Assembly: GCA_963926405.1 (NCBI GenBank)
Contig: CAWUXI010000013.1
Span: 1 to 53,301, forward strand
From: CALSMU01 sp963926405
GTDB taxonomy: Bacteria > Bacteroidota > Bacteroidia > Flavobacteriales_D > Parvicellaceae
DNA: 53,301 nt
Reading direction: 5' to 3'
Translations under genes and position numbers: made by a program
Notes under the pieces: model-generated
What the model saw: only the letters and a program-made list of their open reading frames with translations
Database searches by the model: none
Told to the model about the DNA's origin: nothing
Shown here: one piece after another, positions 50,737-53,301 of the stretch
Layout: every line of letters begins with the position of its first letter
Position numbering within the stretch: the first letter of the stretch is position 1

Positions 50737-53232
50737 ATGGCAAGTAATTTAGTAATTGTTGAGTCGCCTGCAAAGGCTAAAACCATAGAAGGGTACTTAG
50801 GAAAAGATTTTGTAGTAAAGTCAAGTTTTGGCCATGTTAGGGATCTGCCAAGAAATGGTATTTCTATTGATGTTGAAAACGATTTCACTCCTAACTATGA
50901 AGTTTCTGAGGATAAACAGAAAATTGTTTCTGAATTGAGGAGCCTAGCTAAGAAAGCAACTACTGTTTGGTTAGCTACGGATGAGGATCGAGAAGGAGAG
51001 GCTATTTCTTGGCATTTAAAAGAAACGTTAGGGTTATCGGAAGAGAAAACGAAAAGAATTACTTTCAATGAAATTACTAAATCCGCCGTACAGGGAGCTA
51101 TTGAGAGTCCTCGCGATATAGATATTAATTTGGTTAATGCACAACAAGCTAGAAGGGTATTGGATAGAATAGTTGGGTTTGAGCTTTCGCCAGTACTTTG
51201 GAAAAAGGTTAAGCCATCATTGTCTGCCGGTAGAGTTCAGTCCGTAACTGTAAGGTTAATTGTAGAGCGTGAAAGAGAGATTGAAGCTTTTACTTCGCAA
51301 AGTTCATTTAAAGTAATTGGAAATTTTACAGTAAACGGGAAAAATTTCAGAGCGGATTTACAGAAAAATTTTAAAGCGGAGCAAGAAGCAAATGCTTTTG
51401 TAGAAAAATGTAAAAGCACATCTTTCAAAATTAGAGATTTACAAAAAAAACCTGCTAAAAGAACACCAGCTCCTCCATTCACTACTTCTACTTTGCAGCA
51501 AGAAGCTAGTAGGAAATTAGGGTATAGTGTTGGTAATACTATGTCAGTTGCACAAAGACTATATGAAGCTGGGCGAATTTCCTATATGAGAACAGATTCA
51601 TTGAACTTGTCTGATTTTGCAATGACAAGTGCAAAAGAAGAAATCACTAGCTCTTACGGCAATGATTTCTGCAATCCTCGAAAGTACAAAACAAAAAGTG
51701 CTGGAGCTCAAGAAGCTCACGAAGCAATACGTCCAGTTGATTTTAAAGTTCATTCCGCAGGTGCAGACGCACAGCAAGAAAAATTGTATCAGTTAATTTG
51801 GAAAAGAGCAATTGCTTCTCAAATGAGTGATGCTGAACTAGAAAGAACCACAGTCCATATCGAAATTGATGGTGTGGATGAGGAGTTTGTAGCGAAAGGA
51901 GAAATAATCAAGTTTGAAGGTTTTCTGAAAGTTTATCTAGAAGGTTCGGATGATGAAAATGAAGACGACAAGGATGGCATCTTACCTCAAATGAATATCG
52001 GAGATAAACCATCTTGTGATCAGATTGCAGCTACTCAAAGATTTTCTCGTCCTCCAGCTCGTTATACGGAGGCTGCCTTAGTAAAACAATTGGAAGATAG
52101 AGGTATTGGTAGACCATCTACATACGCACCAACAATTAGTACAGTTCAAAAAAGAGGATACGTTGAGAAAAAAGAAATTGAAGGAAAAGAAAGACAATTT
52201 GTTCAGTTTGTTGTAAAAAACGGAAAAGTTACTAGGTCTGTGCAAACAGAAACTTATGGTGCTGATCGTAAAAAGATGACTCCAACCGATATTGGAATTG
52301 TTGTAAACGATTTTTTGGTTGAGCACTTTGAAAGAATTTTGGATTATAATTTTACTGCGAGTGTAGAAAAAGAATTTGATGATATTGCCTGCGGGTTAAT
52401 TGAGTGGACCAAAATGATTGGGAAATTTTACGATCCTTTCCATTCAAGTATTGAACATACTTTAGAAACCGCGGAAAGAGCTTCTGGAGAAAGACACCTT
52501 GGAGAAGAGGCTGAAACAGGAGAGCCTGTTATTGCTCGATTAGGTAAATATGGGCCAATGGTTCAAATTGGGAAGACGGATGATGACGGCAAAAAAGCAA
52601 GGTTTGCAAGCTTACAAAATGGTCAAACTTTAGGTAGTATTTCACTGGATGAGGCTCTGGAGTTGTTTAACTTTCCAAAAACCCTTGGAGAATATGAAGG
52701 AACTGAAGTTGTAATCTCACAAGGTCGATTTGGTCCGTACGTGAAATTTCATGATTCATTTGTCTCTCTGCCAAAAGGCGAAGATATGGGTGCAGTTGAT
52801 TTAAGTCGTGCTATTGAATTGATTAAAGAAAAGCAACAAGCAGATGCACCTATTGCCGAATATGAGGGATTACCTGTGCAGAAAGGAACGGGGAGATTTG
52901 GGCCATTTATTAAATGGAATGAAATGTTTATCAATGTCAACCGAAAATATGATTATGATAACCTTTCCCAAAATGATATTGTAGAATTGATTGAAGTCAA
53001 AAAACAAAAGGAAATAGATAAATTCATTCATAATTGGGAGGAAGAGGGTATTTCTGTTCAAAAAGCACGTTGGGGAAGATTCAATGTTATTCAGGGAAAA
53101 TTAAAAATTGAATTGCCTAAAACTTTCAAGGTTGAAAAATTGACATTGGAAGATGTGAAGAAAATGATTGAGGAGAAAAAACCAGTTAAAAAGAAACCGG
53201 CTAAAAAGAAACCAGCATCAAAGAAAAAATAA
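50737..53232 (+). CDS. topA: DNA topoisomerase I (type IA)
   Basis: 831 aa. It relaxes negative supercoils. TOPRIM domain: LVIVESPAKAKTIEGYLG at the N-terminus and ATDEDREGEAISWHL. Active-site Tyr283 in GRISYMRTDS; QEAHEAIRP and RGIGRPSTYAPTI are further family blocks. The C-terminal part consists of TOPRIM-C-type repeats (RLGKYGPMV, SQGRFGPYVKF, GTGRFGPFIKW) rather than Cys4 zinc fingers, and ends in a Lys/Pro-rich tail (KKPVKKKPAKKKPASKKK) likely to bind DNA. Confidence 0.97.
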   Translation: MASNLVIVESPAKAKTIEGYLGKDFVVKSSFGHVRDLPRNGISIDVENDFTPNYEVSEDKQKIVSELRSLAKKATTVWLATDEDREGEAISWHLKETLGLSEEKTKRITFNEITKSAVQGAIESPRDIDINLVNAQQARRVLDRIVGFELSPVLWKKVKPSLSAGRVQSVTVRLIVEREREIEAFTSQSSFKVIGNFTVNGKNFRADLQKNFKAEQEANAFVEKCKSTSFKIRDLQKKPAKRTPAPPFTTSTLQQEASRKLGYSVGNTMSVAQRLYEAGRISYMRTDSLNLSDFAMTSAKEEITSSYGNDFCNPRKYKTKSAGAQEAHEAIRPVDFKVHSAGADAQQEKLYQLIWKRAIASQMSDAELERTTVHIEIDGVDEEFVAKGEIIKFEGFLKVYLEGSDDENEDDKDGILPQMNIGDKPSCDQIAATQRFSRPPARYTEAALVKQLEDRGIGRPSTYAPTISTVQKRGYVEKKEIEGKERQFVQFVVKNGKVTRSVQTETYGADRKKMTPTDIGIVVNDFLVEHFERILDYNFTASVEKEFDDIACGLIEWTKMIGKFYDPFHSSIEHTLETAERASGERHLGEEAETGEPVIARLGKYGPMVQIGKTDDDGKKARFASLQNGQTLGSISLDEALELFNFPKTLGEYEGTEVVISQGRFGPYVKFHDSFVSLPKGEDMGAVDLSRAIELIKEKQQADAPIAEYEGLPVQKGTGRFGPFIKWNEMFINVNRKYDYDNLSQNDIVELIEVKKQKEIDKFIHNWEEEGISVQKARWGRFNVIQGKLKIELPKTFKVEKLTLEDVKKMIEEKKPVKKKPAKKKPASKKK

Positions 53233-53241
53233 ACCATTCCT

Positions 53242-53301
53242 ATGGATATTGATATTTATTTTCAGCCAATTAAAGCTTTAGAATACGCTAAAAATACCTT
53301 A
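53242..53301 (+). CDS. start of an unidentified CDS, cut by the window edge
   Basis: ATG at 53242, 9 bp after the topA stop, opens 20 codons (MDIDIYFQPIKALEY...) to the edge. Too short to identify. In Bacteroidota a formimidoylglutamase-like gene often follows topA, and the FQPI start is compatible, but this is only a guess. Confidence 0.45.
   Translation, partial: MDIDIYFQPIKALEYAKNTL

Noticed and set aside
1..53301. tRNA or rRNA genes, CRISPR arrays, insertion sequences, prophage
   Set aside because: No regular spacer-repeat arrays, transposase or phage proteins, or RNA-gene-like GC-rich conserved blocks were seen in the intergenic regions.

Overview
The window looks like a piece of a low-GC Bacteroidota chromosome, most likely Flavobacteriia. 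The evidence is proteins with type IX secretion (T9SS) C-terminal sorting domains, a Bacteroidota-style dcw cluster (mraZ to ftsZ, without murF or ddl), promoters of the TTG-N18-21-TAnnTTTG type, A-rich ribosome-binding regions, GH92/GH20 lipoproteins and a miaB-lptE-secG gene order. I saw no rRNA, tRNA, CRISPR array, transposase or phage gene.

Layout: (1) 1-2376, minus strand: an arsenic operon arsR-arsM-arsC-aquaglyceroporin, the last gene running off the left edge. (2) 2433-6856: a bestrophin-like channel, an orphan histidine kinase (plus), and a minus-strand set of alpha/beta hydrolase, GTPase EngB and a glycosyltransferase whose real start lies upstream of any ATG. (3) 7034-23611, plus strand: the division and cell-wall cluster mraZ-rsmH-ftsL-ftsI-murE-mraY-murD-[solo MurD C-terminal domain]-ftsW-murG-murC-ftsQ-ftsA-ftsZ-yqeY. 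It has a recognisable promoter and MraZ boxes at the front and a terminator at the end. (4) 23708-31659, minus strand: two large T9SS-secreted proteins (a glycerophosphodiesterase with LamG domains and an SprB-repeat protein) and an OmpR-type response regulator with its kinase. (5) 31732-33087: a YbdG-like mechanosensitive channel behind a long inverted repeat. (6) 33117-43572: a glycan locus. A sugar MFS transporter and GH92 alpha-mannosidase (plus) face a tight minus-strand operon of glycosylasparaginase, GH20 hexosaminidase, CutC and GH2 beta-mannosidase. (7) 43807-46012: groES-groEL with two terminators. (8) 46055-50556, minus strand: operon miaB-sigma54 activator-lptE-unknown-secG with a clear promoter and terminator. 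(9) 50663-end, plus strand: topA and the first codons of another gene.

How the parts work together: the dcw genes convert UDP-MurNAc-Ala to lipid II and build the FtsZ/A/Q/L/W/I divisome, apparently as one transcript about 16 kb long. The glycan genes encode activities that would strip N-linked glycans from the outer mannoses down to the GlcNAc-Asn bond, like lysosomal N-glycan breakdown; the hydrolases carry export signals. The ars genes could reduce arsenate, methylate arsenite and move it through an aquaglyceroporin.

The most unusual item is the free-standing MurD C-terminal domain paralogue between murD and ftsW (15128-15625). It keeps ligand-site motifs but has no UDP-binding or ATPase domain. 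Other items worth a look are long dyads between ftsA and ftsZ, in front of the mscS-type gene and in front of groES. All identifications come from reading the sequence; no database search was run.
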